Source: CAZYFH01 sp965249175 (lineage in GTDB: Bacteria > Acidobacteriota > Vicinamibacteria > Vicinamibacterales > UBA8438). From it: a stretch of 64,000 nucleotides of DNA. Location: the NCBI GenBank assembly GCA_965249175.1, contig OZ252227.1:6386001-6450000 (forward strand), in the 5' to 3' direction. The translations under genes were made by a program, and so were the position numbers. Positions 8,269-17,828 of this stretch are shown one piece after another; within the stretch, counting starts at the first letter, position 1, and each line of letters begins with the position of its first letter. The notes beneath the pieces are model-generated. The model had not been told where the DNA came from. It saw only the letters and a list, made by a program, of their open reading frames with translations, and ran no database searches.

Positions 8269-10221
8269 TCAAGGAAGCGACAGCGCGACCAGCTCGGCCG
8301 GGTGATTCCGCGCGCCGACCGCGACGACGATGTATTGCTTGTTGTTGACCAGATAACTCATCGGCAGCCCAGTCTGATTCGCAGGCAGCTCGAGCTCAGA
8401 GATGACCTCGCCCGTCAGCTTGTCGTGGGCGCGAAACATCGGCCCGCCGGTATCGCGCGGCGCCGCGAAGAGGCCCGACCCTTCGCCCGCGAACACGAGC
8501 GTCTTGGTCACGAGGATCCCCCCGCGCTCGGCCTTGCCGGTCGGCGGGATGTCGAGGCCTTCGAGCGCCGGGTGGTTCTTGACGCAGTCGGGCGCGTCGC
8601 CGTTCGGCCTCATCCAGAGGTGATCGCCGGTATTCAGGTCGATGGCGGTGATCCGCCCCCACGGCGGCTTCACCAGCGGGAGCCCGAGTGGTCCCATCAT
8701 CCCGCAGCCGGCGGGCGCCGCACGTGGTCGACTGCCAGCAGCTGCGCGGGCCGCCGCAAAATTCGGCAACTCGCCGGTCGGGGGCCGCGCCGCGGCGCGC
8801 ATGGGGTTCGTAATCGACGAGACGTAGAGGACGCCGGTCTCTGCGTCGACCGCGCCGCCCTGCCAGTTCGCCCCGCCGGTCAGGCCCGGGACCATCAGGG
8901 TGCCCCGCGAGCTCGGATCGCCCGCGGCCGTTGGCGGCGTGAAGATCGGCCCCATACGGAACTCCGAGGCGATCCGCACAGCTTCCGCCTTGATCTCTGC
9001 GGTGAAGTCGATCAGGTCGTCGTTCGTGATGCCTTGCCGGTCGAACGGCGCCGGCTTGGTCGGGAAGGGTTGCGTCGGGGCATACCATTCGCCCGGCACG
9101 TCGCCGCTCGGCACGGCGCGCTCCTCGATCGGCCAGACCGGCTCACCGGTGACGCGGTCGAAGACATAGGTCCACGCCTGTTTCGTGACCTGTGCGATGG
9201 CCTTGATCTCGCGGCCGTCGACCGTGATATCCACCAGCATCGGGGCGGTCGGGATGTCCCAGTCCCAGATGCCGTGATGGATGAACTGGTAGTGCCACAC
9301 ACGCTCGCCGGTCGCGGCGTCGAGCGCGACGAGGCTCTCGGCGAACAGGTTGTCGCCAGGTCGGTCGCCGCCATAGAGGTCGTTGGTCGGGGTCTCGAGC
9401 GGCAGGTAGACGTAGCCAAGCTCGGGGTCGGCGGCCATCGGCGCCCAGGCGCCGGCGTTGCCGGTGTACAGCCAGGAGTCGTTCTCCCAGGTCTCGTTGC
9501 CGAGCTCGCCAGGTAGAGGAATCGTGTGAAAGATCCAGCGTCGCTCACCGGTCCGGACGTCGTACCCACGCACGAAGCCGGCGATGTTCTCCCGCGTGCG
9601 GGCGAACGCACTGAGCGCGGAGCCGATGACCGCTACATTGCCAACGACCATCGGTGGAGAGCTGGCGCCAATCTGCCCGATTTCCGGACGCGGTCGGTCG
9701 AGCCCGTCGAACAGGTCGACGACGCCCTGGTCACCGAACGTGGGGTCGGGATGGCCGGTCGCGGCGTCGAGCGAGATGAGGCGGTAGCCGGCGGTGATGT
9801 AGAGGATGCGCGTGGCCGTGCCATCGGTCCAGTACGCGACGCCACGGTGGTTCTTGCGCGGCGCGCGGTCGCCCCGTTCGCCCTCGTCGTAGCGCCACAG
9901 CCAGAGCGTTTCACCGGTGGCGGCGTCGATGGCCACAACGTCGCGGCCGGTACCGGCGGTGACATAGAGGGTCCCGCCGACCATGAGCGGCGTGGCCTGG
10001 TAGTTGTAGTCGGGGCGCGGCCCGAAGTTGTCGGTCTTCCAGCGCCAGGCGATCTCGAGGTCGCCGACGTTATCGCGGGTAATCTGATCGAGGGGCGCGT
10101 AGCGGGTGCTACCCGCGTCGCCGCCATAGGCGCGCCACTCGCCGTTCGTGGCGCCGGTCTGGGCGAGACCCAACGCCGCGGACCCCATCAGCAGCGACAC
10201 GAGGAGCGCGATGCGCCTCAC
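8269..10221 (-). CDS. PQQ-dependent quinoprotein dehydrogenase
   Basis: The 650-residue protein has a signal peptide (MRRIALLVSLLMGSAALGLA) followed by a PQQ beta-propeller with repeated W-motif blades (RYAPLDQITRDNVGDLEIAW, ATGETLWLWRYDEGERG, ATGERVWHYQFIHHGIWDWD). This resembles the soluble part of membrane glucose/polyol dehydrogenases without their N-terminal membrane helices. It oxidises an alcohol or sugar in the periplasm; the specific substrate is not evident. The start is GTG at 10221, overlapping the stop of the upstream cytochrome/monooxygenase gene (GTGA), so translation is coupled. No pqq biosynthesis genes are in the window. Confidence 0.88.
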   Translation of the reverse strand: MRRIALLVSLLMGSAALGLAQTGATNGEWRAYGGDAGSTRYAPLDQITRDNVGDLEIAWRWKTDNFGPRPDYNYQATPLMVGGTLYVTAGTGRDVVAIDAATGETLWLWRYDEGERGDRAPRKNHRGVAYWTDGTATRILYITAGYRLISLDAATGHPDPTFGDQGVVDLFDGLDRPRPEIGQIGASSPPMVVGNVAVIGSALSAFARTRENIAGFVRGYDVRTGERRWIFHTIPLPGELGNETWENDSWLYTGNAGAWAPMAADPELGYVYLPLETPTNDLYGGDRPGDNLFAESLVALDAATGERVWHYQFIHHGIWDWDIPTAPMLVDITVDGREIKAIAQVTKQAWTYVFDRVTGEPVWPIEERAVPSGDVPGEWYAPTQPFPTKPAPFDRQGITNDDLIDFTAEIKAEAVRIASEFRMGPIFTPPTAAGDPSSRGTLMVPGLTGGANWQGGAVDAETGVLYVSSITNPMRAAARPPTGELPNFAAARAAAGSRPRAAPAGCGMMGPLGLPLVKPPWGRITAIDLNTGDHLWMRPNGDAPDCVKNHPALEGLDIPPTGKAERGGILVTKTLVFAGEGSGLFAAPRDTGGPMFRAHDKLTGEVISELELPANQTGLPMSYLVNNKQYIVVAVGARNHPAELVALSLP

Positions 10222-11552
10222 TCGTTGTTGTCCGTGGTCGCCTTGCGCGCTTCGACGATCTGGTCGTAGTCCTCGTCCGTCAGATACACGACGTTGACGT
10301 GGGCGTGATACATGTCGTCATAGCTGCGCTGGCCCCAGCCCACCCACTGCGACGGGTCCGGATTCGCGCGGTTCGCGCTGCTGTTGTCGTGCCAGGCCGT
10401 CAGCTTGATGATCGTGCCGGCCGGCAGCACCGGCGCGGAGTCGTCGGTGTAGACGTAGTTCACGTGCCAGTTGAAGTCGAAGCGGTCGACGTAGTTCAGC
10501 ATCTCCGTTCGGCCGTCCGGATAGATCGCTTCCATCGACATCGCCTTGCCGCGGATGTGCATGTGGGGCTGGAAGTTTTCGAGCCGCGCCGGCAACCGCA
10601 GCGGAACGAACGCCTCGTGCTCGGTTATCTGGCCAGGCGGGATGTCGAGCGTGGCCATCGACTGGCGCACGCCCATCGCCTGGGGGTAGACGCGATACTT
10701 CGGCACGTAGCCCTCGGGGTAGAACCAGATGCCGACCTCGCTCGAGTCGCTGGTCTCCTCGCCGACCGAGTGGTAGTGGATGTCGAAGCGAATCTGCGAG
10801 TCGGCCTTCAGCAGCTTGCCGGTGTTCTCGCGGAAGACATCGCCGATCTTGCCGACGGCGAACTCCGTGAAGTACGAGCCGCTGCCGGGCACGTCGACCG
10901 CCGCTTCGAAATCGTCGTCGCTCTCGTCCTGAATGAGATAGGTCACGACATGGTGGACGATTGGCCGGCCTTCCAGGGAGGGACGCACTTCGAGGGCGCG
11001 CACCCAGCGGTCCTCCGTCAGGCCGGTATCGACGACCGGCTGATACCACTGGTCCTGTCCCTCCGGTGACTGGGTCCAGGGTGTCGAACGGACGACCAGA
11101 TCGGGCTCGCCGTACCCCTGCTCCTCGCCGAGGTGCCAGACGTCGCCGTCGGGCCAGTCAATCGGCGGTGGCATGTCGGCGGGATTCCCGAGTGGCGCCC
11201 CCGCGTCGACCCAGCGAACGACGGCGTCGATCTCGGCGTCGCTCAACGAGATGTCGTTCTTGAAATCGCGAATGCCTACCGTCTTGTCCAGATGCCACGG
11301 CGGCATGACGCGGTTGGCGACCTTCTCTTTGATCGCGCGCGCCCAGGGCCGCACCTCCTGGTACGTGACGAGCGACATCGGCGCCATGCTCCCGGTCCGA
11401 TGGCAGGTCTGGCAGCTCTGCTGCAGAATGGGCGCGACGTCCTTCGCGAAGGTAGCGTCGGTCGTCGTCTGCGCCGCAGCCGGCGCGGCCATCGCTGCCG
11501 TGGCGAGCAGCATGCCAAGTGTGCCGATGGTGAACATCTTCGTCGTCGTCAT
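10218..11552 (-). CDS. Cytochrome c/copper type II monooxygenase-like protein
   Basis: The 444-residue exported protein has a signal peptide (MTTTKMFTIGTLGMLLATAA) and heme motif CQTCHRTG. A MAPMSL....RPWARAIK block is shared with the 4222 and 6661 paralogues. Putative copper ligands lie in VHHVVTYL, FDIHYHSVGEE and FQPHMHIRGKAM. AAGGA precedes the ATG. It sits 7 bases after the unrecognised exported gene and overlaps the PQQ dehydrogenase, so three consecutive minus-strand genes form an operon. The arrangement suggests electron flow between the PQQ enzyme and the heme domain, which is an inference. Confidence 0.86.
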   Translation of the reverse strand: MTTTKMFTIGTLGMLLATAAMAAPAAAQTTTDATFAKDVAPILQQSCQTCHRTGSMAPMSLVTYQEVRPWARAIKEKVANRVMPPWHLDKTVGIRDFKNDISLSDAEIDAVVRWVDAGAPLGNPADMPPPIDWPDGDVWHLGEEQGYGEPDLVVRSTPWTQSPEGQDQWYQPVVDTGLTEDRWVRALEVRPSLEGRPIVHHVVTYLIQDESDDDFEAAVDVPGSGSYFTEFAVGKIGDVFRENTGKLLKADSQIRFDIHYHSVGEETSDSSEVGIWFYPEGYVPKYRVYPQAMGVRQSMATLDIPPGQITEHEAFVPLRLPARLENFQPHMHIRGKAMSMEAIYPDGRTEMLNYVDRFDFNWHVNYVYTDDSAPVLPAGTIIKLTAWHDNSSANRANPDPSQWVGWGQRSYDDMYHAHVNVVYLTDEDYDQIVEARKATTDNNE

Positions 11553-11559
11553 TTGGTCC

Positions 11560-12387
11560 TTACCTCACCGTTATCTCGACAAACCCGTTGGTCCAGCAGC
11601 ATTGGAATCCGCCGGCCATGATTTGACCCTGCGGGCCAGAGTCGTCCCATACCAGCGCCCGAAGCATATAGCTGCCCGGCTCGTTGAACGTGGCCGTCGT
11701 CGTCGCTTTGCCGTGGGCATCGATTTGCGGTCGCGCCTGACCCAACTCGACGTCCCCAGGTCCGCGGTACTTGCTCCACGCGACGCCAAGCACCGGCTCC
11801 CGCGGCGATTGCCGCTTCTTGATGCCGTCGTCGCTCGCCCAGACCTCCAGTGTCACCGGACGTCCGGTGCTGGCTTCAAGCCTCGAACGTGCGCCGCCCG
11901 GTCCCTGTATCGCTTCGGCATCGGGGTCGAACTTCAGCACCGGGGGCCGATTGCCGCTCGTGATCTCGTGCAGCGCACCGATTTCCCATTCGGGGCGGAG
12001 ATGGCCGGGAATAGCAATCGTCTCGCCGCCGCTGGACAGCGTCCATGTCAACTGGCGATCGCCGAAGTCGGCGGGCACCAGGACCGTGAAGACGCCGGCG
12101 TGGCGCCGCGCGAGGAAATGCGTCGGTTGGCCCTGGTCGGCCGGTCCGAAATCGAACGCGTTGCCCGGGCCGATCGGGATGTCGAGGGTTTCCTTGAAGT
12201 TACGGTTCATGTAGCCAAACGACAGGCTGAACGTGCCGTCGGCGTTCGGAAACCAGCCCTCGAAGGCCGGGGTGACGCTCTGGCCGACATCGTGCGGAAT
12301 CGGGGCGTCACGCGACTGCGCGGTCGCCACGCCGGCGACCAGCAGCAGGGCGGAGACGCTGATTGAAACTCGCACAGGCAGTGACAC
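11560..12387 (-). CDS. Exported protein, paralogue of the 5638-6531 protein
   Basis: The 275-residue protein starts at GTG (12387) and has a signal peptide ending near GVATAQ. It shares with the 5638 gene the motifs (P/A)(F/Y)EGW, DG(T/S)F.L.FGYMNRN, a glycine-proline block with FG..(D/F)..GQPT.FL.RR, and VPADFGD(R/K). The C terminus (GSYMLRALVWDDSG, later CCWTNGFVEITV) looks beta-rich. The family is not recognised. As the first gene of the operon with the monooxygenase-like and PQQ genes it is probably part of the same periplasmic oxidative system. Confidence 0.8.
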   Translation of the reverse strand: MSLPVRVSISVSALLLVAGVATAQSRDAPIPHDVGQSVTPAFEGWFPNADGTFSLSFGYMNRNFKETLDIPIGPGNAFDFGPADQGQPTHFLARRHAGVFTVLVPADFGDRQLTWTLSSGGETIAIPGHLRPEWEIGALHEITSGNRPPVLKFDPDAEAIQGPGGARSRLEASTGRPVTLEVWASDDGIKKRQSPREPVLGVAWSKYRGPGDVELGQARPQIDAHGKATTTATFNEPGSYMLRALVWDDSGPQGQIMAGGFQCCWTNGFVEITVR

Positions 12388-12527
12388 TTCGAGCGATTAT
12401 ATCCCGCGTTGCGATGCCCGTTCCACACGGCCCCATCCCTATTCTGGAGCCGCGTCCCGGCAGCGTCCGACCCAGCTTTCTTAGACCAAAGCGGCGGCCG
12501 AGGCCGTATAATTCACGCGGTAGGGGC

Positions 12528-14966
12528 ATGCTCAGCGTTATCAGACCCGCCGTCGTTGGAAGCTGCCTGGCAGCCGTCTGCCTGGTCGGCCAGGCGAGGG
12601 TCTCAGCTCAGGCGGCCGTCGCGCCGGAGTCCGGGTACCGCGCGGTGCTCGACCAGTACTGCGTCACCTGCCACAGCGACCGTCTCCGGACCGCCGGGCT
12701 CACGCTCGAATCGCTCGATGTCGACCAGGTCGGCCACAGTGCGGAGGTATGGGAAAAAGTCGCGCGCAAGCTCCGCACGCGCGAGATGCCGCCACGCCCA
12801 CGTCCCAGGCCCGATGAGACGACCTACGACGCGTTCACGGGATGGCTGGAGTCGGAGCTCGACCGCGCCGCCACGGCGGCACCGAACCCCGGTATCGAGA
12901 CGATCCACCGGCTGAATCGGACGGAGTACACGAACGCCGTCCGTGACCTGCTTGCGCTCGACATCGACGGCCGCGAGCTGTTGCCGGCCGATGATCTGAG
13001 CTACGGCTTCGACAACATCGCCGATGTGCTGTCCCTGTCGCCGTCGCTGCTCGAGCGCTACATGCTCGCCGCCGGCAAGATCGCGGAGCTGGCCGTCGGC
13101 CAGCCGTCGATTCGCGCCAGGACGGCGACCTACGCCACCTCTCCGGTGCTCCTGCAGCATGCGCGGATGAGCGAGCTCCATCCGTTCGGCACGCGCGGCG
13201 GGCTCGCCACGCGTCATTACTTCCCTGTGGACGGGGAGTACGAAATCCGCATCACGCTCGAACGGACGCACGGCGATGCCATCAAGGGGCTACACCGGCG
13301 TAACCGGCTCGAAGTGAGACTCGATCGGGCCCGCGTCGCCGAGTTCGAGATCGGCGCCGATGGCCAGCGCGAGGCGTGGAACGCGGTCTTCAACCTGACA
13401 CCGTACGAGCGGGATGCCGACGCCGACCTCCACCTCCGCCTGCCGGTGACAGCGGGCAGTCGCGAGGTGACGCTCTCGTTCCTGCGGACGAGTGCCATCG
13501 CCGAGGGCGTGCTCGAGCCCGTCAGCGCGGCGGAGACGTATCACTACGCCGGCGACCGGGATGCCCCGATGGCGGTCTGGCGCGTGGAGATCGAGGGGCC
13601 GTTCGATCCGACCGGGCCATCGGATGATGGTGAGATCGGCACGCCGAGCCGGCAGCGCATCTTCACCTGCATGCCCGAGGGCGCTACGGACGAAGCCGAA
13701 GCCGAAGCCACATGCGCCGCAACCATTCTCGGCACTCTCGCGCGTCGCGCGTTCCGGCGGCCGGTCACCGACGACGACGTCGCGGCGTTGATGGCGTTTT
13801 ACGACGTCGGACGGGCGAAGGGCAGTTTCGAGTCGGGCATCGAGTTCGCGCTGCGCGGCATTCTGGTCGACCCCGAGTTCCTGTTTCGTGTCGAAATCGA
13901 TCCAGCCGGCACGGAGCCGGGCGCGCCCTATCAGGTGTCAGACCTGGAGCTGGCGTCGCGGCTGTCGTTCTTCCTCTGGAGCTCAATCCCCGACGACGAG
14001 CTCCTGGACGTGGCCGCGCGCGGCGCGTTGCGGCGGGATGGTGTCCTCGAGGCCCAGGTGCGTCGGATGCTGGCCGATCCCAAGGCCGCCGCCCTGGTCG
14101 ACAACTTCGCGGGCCAATGGCTGTTCCTGCGAAACATGCGGCTGGTCAAGCCGGACCCGATTGCGTTCCCCGAGTTCGACGGCAACCTGCGCGAGGCGTT
14201 TCAGCGTGAAACCGAGCTGTGGTTCACGAGCCAGGTGCGTGAGGATCGCAGCGTGCTCGAGGTGCTGACCTCGGACTACACCTTTGTCAACGAGCGGCTG
14301 GCGCGACACTACGACATCCCCGACGTAACGGGGAACCACTTCCGCCGGGTGACGATGACCGACGACACGCGTCGCGGGATTCTCGGCCATGGCAGCGTGC
14401 TGACGGCGACGTCGTATGCCAATCGGACGTCACCCGTGAAGCGCGGCGTCTGGGTGCTGGAGAACCTGCTCGGGGCGCCGCCGCCGCCACCACCGGCCGA
14501 TGTCCCCGGCCTCGAGGATTCAGAGTCGGTCGCCGACCCGTCGAACCCCGAGAGCCGCCCGCGTTCGGTCCGTGAGCGGATGGAGCGGCACCGCACCGAC
14601 CCGGTCTGCGCCAGTTGTCACGTTCGGATGGATCCCCTCGGCTTCGCCCTCGAGAGCTTCGACGCGGTCGGCGGCTACCGCTCGCTCTCGGTGGAGGACA
14701 CGTCGGGGACGCTTCCCGACGGCACCGAGCTCGATGGTCCGTCCAGCGTTCGCGAGATGCTGCTGCGGAATCGCGAGGACTTCGTCGGGACCGTCACCGA
14801 GAAACTGATGACCTATGGGCTTGGCCGCGGGGTCGAGTATTACGACCACCCGTCCATCCGACGCATCGTGAAAGAAGCCGAGGGGGACGACTATCGCTGG
14901 TCGTCGCTCATTCTCGGTATCGTCGACAGTACGCCGTTCCAGATGAGGAAGGCCCGAGACCGATGA
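12528..14966 (+). CDS. Exported DUF1592-family protein with two heme c sites
   Basis: The 812-residue protein starts at the ATG at 12528, at the signal peptide MLSVIRPAVVGSCLAAVCLV; the frame is open 55 codons upstream but overlaps the divergent gene. Domains in order: CVTCH heme motif, DUF1587 (RLNRTEYTNAVRDLLALDID), a beta-rich middle, DUF1595, DUF1592 (LASRLSFFLWSSIPDDEL), DUF1588 with a proline run, CASCH heme motif and DUF1585 (ending SLILGIVDSTPFQMRK). It is a paralogue of the 15-2384 gene. Its stop overlaps the DUF1552 start (ATGA), the standard pairing of these two families. Confidence 0.9.
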   Translation: MLSVIRPAVVGSCLAAVCLVGQARVSAQAAVAPESGYRAVLDQYCVTCHSDRLRTAGLTLESLDVDQVGHSAEVWEKVARKLRTREMPPRPRPRPDETTYDAFTGWLESELDRAATAAPNPGIETIHRLNRTEYTNAVRDLLALDIDGRELLPADDLSYGFDNIADVLSLSPSLLERYMLAAGKIAELAVGQPSIRARTATYATSPVLLQHARMSELHPFGTRGGLATRHYFPVDGEYEIRITLERTHGDAIKGLHRRNRLEVRLDRARVAEFEIGADGQREAWNAVFNLTPYERDADADLHLRLPVTAGSREVTLSFLRTSAIAEGVLEPVSAAETYHYAGDRDAPMAVWRVEIEGPFDPTGPSDDGEIGTPSRQRIFTCMPEGATDEAEAEATCAATILGTLARRAFRRPVTDDDVAALMAFYDVGRAKGSFESGIEFALRGILVDPEFLFRVEIDPAGTEPGAPYQVSDLELASRLSFFLWSSIPDDELLDVAARGALRRDGVLEAQVRRMLADPKAAALVDNFAGQWLFLRNMRLVKPDPIAFPEFDGNLREAFQRETELWFTSQVREDRSVLEVLTSDYTFVNERLARHYDIPDVTGNHFRRVTMTDDTRRGILGHGSVLTATSYANRTSPVKRGVWVLENLLGAPPPPPPADVPGLEDSESVADPSNPESRPRSVRERMERHRTDPVCASCHVRMDPLGFALESFDAVGGYRSLSVEDTSGTLPDGTELDGPSSVREMLLRNREDFVGTVTEKLMTYGLGRGVEYYDHPSIRRIVKEAEGDDYRWSSLILGIVDSTPFQMRKARDR

Positions 14967-16321
14967 TCATCACCAAGAGACACGTGCCACGACGGACCTT
15001 TCTCCGCGGCGTCGGCGCGACGCTCGCGTTGCCGCTGCTCGATGGCATGGTGCCGGCGTTCACACCGCTGCGCCTGTCGGCAGCCGCGCCGGTCAGACGG
15101 CTGGGCCTCGTCTACGTGCCGAACGGCATCGTCATGGACCAGTGGACACCTGACGAGACCGGGACCGGCTTCACGATGAAGCCGGTGATGCAGTCCATGG
15201 AGCCGTATCGCAATCAGCTCACCGTGGTCAGCGGTCTCGCCAACAAGCATGGCGACGCGCTGCCAGGTGAAGGGGCGGGCGATCACGCGCGCGCGGCCGG
15301 CGCGTTTCTGACGGGCGTCCATCCGAAGAAGACCGCCGGTGCGGACATACGCGCGGGCATCTCGATGGACCAGATCGCGGCGCGCGAGTTGGCCGAGGAG
15401 ACGCAGTTGGCGTCCCTCGAGCTGTCGCTCGACTCGAAGGAGCCGCTCGGCGCGTGCGACCCCGGGTACAGCTGCGTCTACGCCAACACGCTCAACTGGC
15501 TGAGCGAGACGACACCGCTGCCGATGGAGAGCAACCCGCGGGTCGTCTTCGAGCGCCTCTTCGGTGGGAGCGGCACGACCGACGCCGCCGCACGACGCGC
15601 GCGCATGGAGGAGGACGGCACGATTCTGGATGCGGTCGGTGACAAGATCGCGCGACTGCAGGCCAAGCTCGGGGGGCGGGACCGTCTCAAGATGGACGAG
15701 TATCTCGAGGCGATCCGCGATGTCGAGCGCCGGATCCGGTTGGCCGAGCAGCAGGGCCTGACCGACCTCTCGGTTGCGCTGGAGCAGCCGCCGGGCATTC
15801 CGGCGACGTTCGCGGCGCACGCCAAGCTGATGTACGACCTGCAGGTGCTCGCGTACCAGGCGGACCTGACACGCATCATCACCTTCATGGTGGCGCACGA
15901 GACGAGCAACCGAGCCTACCCGGAGATCAACGTCTCGGACGCGCACCACCCGCTGTCGCATCATGGTGGGGACGAAGAGAAGATCGCGAAGCTGATCAAC
16001 GTCAACATTTATCACGCGGAGCTCTTCGCCTACTACCTCGAGCGCTTGAAGGCGACCGAGGATGGTGACGGCTCGCTGCTCGACCACTCGATGACGCTCT
16101 ACGGCGCCGGCATGAGCAACGGCAACATCCACTACCACCACAAGCTGCCGATCGCCGTGGTGGGTGGCGGATCGGGTCAGCTCACAGGCGGGCGTCACCT
16201 CAGCTACGACGACGACCCGCCCGTCACGAACCTGTTCCTGAATCTGCTCGGCAAGCTGGGAGTCCCGCGTGAGTCGTTCGGCGACAGCACGGGCGCGTTG
16301 GAAGAGCTCTCGGACGTCTGA
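14963..16321 (+). CDS. DUF1552 protein with Tat-type signal
   Basis: The 452-residue protein starts at the ATG at 14963 that overlaps the DUF1592 stop. The N terminus reads RRTFLRGVGATLALPLLD, a twin-arginine signal, so it is exported folded. The body shows typical DUF1552 blocks: YVPNGIVMDQWTP, the LSGLANKHGD-like segment, HARAAGAFLTG, AHETSNRAYPEI, and SDAHHPLSHHGGDEEKI with clustered histidines that could bind metal. DUF1552 is always next to DUF1592 and its reaction is not known. The fold of related families resembles sulfatase/phosphatase-like hydrolases, which is an inference only. Confidence 0.9.
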   Translation: MIITKRHVPRRTFLRGVGATLALPLLDGMVPAFTPLRLSAAAPVRRLGLVYVPNGIVMDQWTPDETGTGFTMKPVMQSMEPYRNQLTVVSGLANKHGDALPGEGAGDHARAAGAFLTGVHPKKTAGADIRAGISMDQIAARELAEETQLASLELSLDSKEPLGACDPGYSCVYANTLNWLSETTPLPMESNPRVVFERLFGGSGTTDAAARRARMEEDGTILDAVGDKIARLQAKLGGRDRLKMDEYLEAIRDVERRIRLAEQQGLTDLSVALEQPPGIPATFAAHAKLMYDLQVLAYQADLTRIITFMVAHETSNRAYPEINVSDAHHPLSHHGGDEEKIAKLINVNIYHAELFAYYLERLKATEDGDGSLLDHSMTLYGAGMSNGNIHYHHKLPIAVVGGGSGQLTGGRHLSYDDDPPVTNLFLNLLGKLGVPRESFGDSTGALEELSDV

Positions 16322-16354
16322 GGGGAGCACGCTCCAGCGTAGGGACGCCAGTCA

Positions 16355-17758
16355 ATGCGTATGAAAGCCAGCGTGTTCGCCGCCGGACCGATCCTTGCGT
16401 TTCTGTGCGCGCCTCTTCTGGCCGCGGATGACCTCCGCGTGGTCGAGGCCGTTGAGCGGCAGGATGGCGACGCCGCGCGCGCTTTGATCGAGGAGGGCGC
16501 CGACGTCAGCGCCACCCAGGCCGACGGCGCGACCGCGCTGCATTGGGCGGCCCATTGGAACGACGGCCAGACCGCCACGCGGCTCATCGCCGCTGGCGCC
16601 GACGTCAACGCCGTGAACGACCTGGGCGTCCCGCCGCTGTGGGTCGCGGTCGACAGCGCAAACAGCGCGGTTGCACTCGGCCTGATCGACGCGGGGGCCG
16701 ACGTCGGCACGCGCTTGCCGACAGGCGAAACCGTGCTGATGGCCGCCGCGCGGAACGGCCTTCGAGCGATCGCCTCACGGCTGATCGCGGGCGGAGCAGA
16801 CGTCCGGCTGACCGAGCACGAGGCCGCACAGACCGCCCTCATGTGGGCTGCCGCCGGGGGGCACGCCGATGTCGTGCGCCTGCTCGCCGAATCGGGCGCT
16901 GAGATCGGCGCACGCACGACCGGGAGGTTCACCGCTCTCATGTTCGCGGCGCGCGCCGGTGACGTCGACACCGTGCGTCTGCTGCTCGATGCCGGCGCGG
17001 ACATCGAGGCGAGGGGCCTCGACGGCAGCACGCCGCTGCTCGTGGCTAGTCGCAGCACCGACGCGCTCGCCGGTATCGATTGGCGAGTGATTCCGTATGC
17101 GAGCGGGCACGAAGAGACCGCCCACTACCTCATCGAGCGTGGCGCCGACGTCACGGTCGCCGATCGGCTCGGGCGGACCGCGCTGCACGCGTCGGTCGAA
17201 ACGAATCGACTCGACCTGGCGACGGCGCTGCTCGCGGCAGACGCCGACGTCGATGCGCAGTTCACCGACAGAGTGCCCGCTCTGCGCGGCGACTACATCT
17301 CACGCGCCCCGTACAAGGGGGCGACACCGTTCTGGCTCGCCGCGCGGGATTCCAAGGTCGAGATGATGCGGCTGCTCCTGGAGGCCGGCGCCGACCCGCT
17401 CCAGACGAATGCGTATGGGTCGACGCCGCTCATGGTCGCCGCCGGTCTCGGTGAGAACGACGCGCGGCGGCCGCCCGACCACCGGGTGCTCGAGACGGTG
17501 ACGCTGTTGCTCGAGCTCGGCTCGGAGGCTGCCGCCGCCACCCCGTCGGGTCAAACCGCGCTCCACGGCGCGGCGTCGATGTGGGAGGACGAGGTCATTC
17601 AGTTGCTCGTCGACCACGGCGCCGACGTCAACGCCGAGGACCGACGCGGGCGCACGCCGCTCTACCTCGTCGAGTATGGCGCCGCGAACGCCCCATCCGA
17701 GAGCACCGCCGCACTGCTGCGTCGCCTCGGCGCCACCGAGCCGGTCGTCGATCAGTAG
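16355..17758 (+). CDS. Exported ankyrin-repeat protein
   Basis: The 467-residue protein has a short signal peptide (AGPILAFLCAPLLAA) and about ten ankyrin repeats (GATALHWAAHWNDGQTATRL, TALMFAARAGDVDTVRLLLD, GQTALHGAAS). Starts at 16355 (MRMK) or 16361 are both possible. It lies 33 bases after DUF1552 on the same strand, so DUF1592-DUF1552-ankyrin is one transcription unit, the mirror of the unit at 15-3985. It is probably a periplasmic protein-binding scaffold. The integron cassette boundary (GTTAGGC, 17802) follows only 44 bases after the stop. Confidence 0.88.
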   Translation: MRMKASVFAAGPILAFLCAPLLAADDLRVVEAVERQDGDAARALIEEGADVSATQADGATALHWAAHWNDGQTATRLIAAGADVNAVNDLGVPPLWVAVDSANSAVALGLIDAGADVGTRLPTGETVLMAAARNGLRAIASRLIAGGADVRLTEHEAAQTALMWAAAGGHADVVRLLAESGAEIGARTTGRFTALMFAARAGDVDTVRLLLDAGADIEARGLDGSTPLLVASRSTDALAGIDWRVIPYASGHEETAHYLIERGADVTVADRLGRTALHASVETNRLDLATALLAADADVDAQFTDRVPALRGDYISRAPYKGATPFWLAARDSKVEMMRLLLEAGADPLQTNAYGSTPLMVAAGLGENDARRPPDHRVLETVTLLLELGSEAAAATPSGQTALHGAASMWEDEVIQLLVDHGADVNAEDRRGRTPLYLVEYGAANAPSESTAALLRRLGATEPVVDQ

Positions 17759-17801
17759 GCTGCCGCCGCAAGCGACCGTGGGTTGAACGTGTCTTCCTGT
17801 T

Positions 17802-17808
17802 GTTAGGC
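17802..17808 (+). other. Integron core site GTTAGGC (left boundary of the cassette array)
   Basis: GTTAGGC matches the GTTRRRY insertion core of attI/attC sites and is followed by GTACGACC, similar to the GTACACCG after the complete attC at 18989-19050. I see no R'' partner (RYYYAAC) within about 80 bases upstream, so it may be an attI-like or secondary site. No integrase gene is in the window. Confidence 0.5.
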
Positions 17809-17828
17809 GTACGACCACACGTCCCCGA

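Noticed and set aside
6910..9516. 868-codon open frame on the plus strand
   Set aside because: It is antisense to the monooxygenase-like and PQQ dehydrogenase genes, which have signal peptides, motifs and ribosome sites. No family motif in the antisense product.
14891..16330. 479-codon minus-strand frame over DUF1552
   Set aside because: Shadow of the DUF1552 gene; no recognisable domain.
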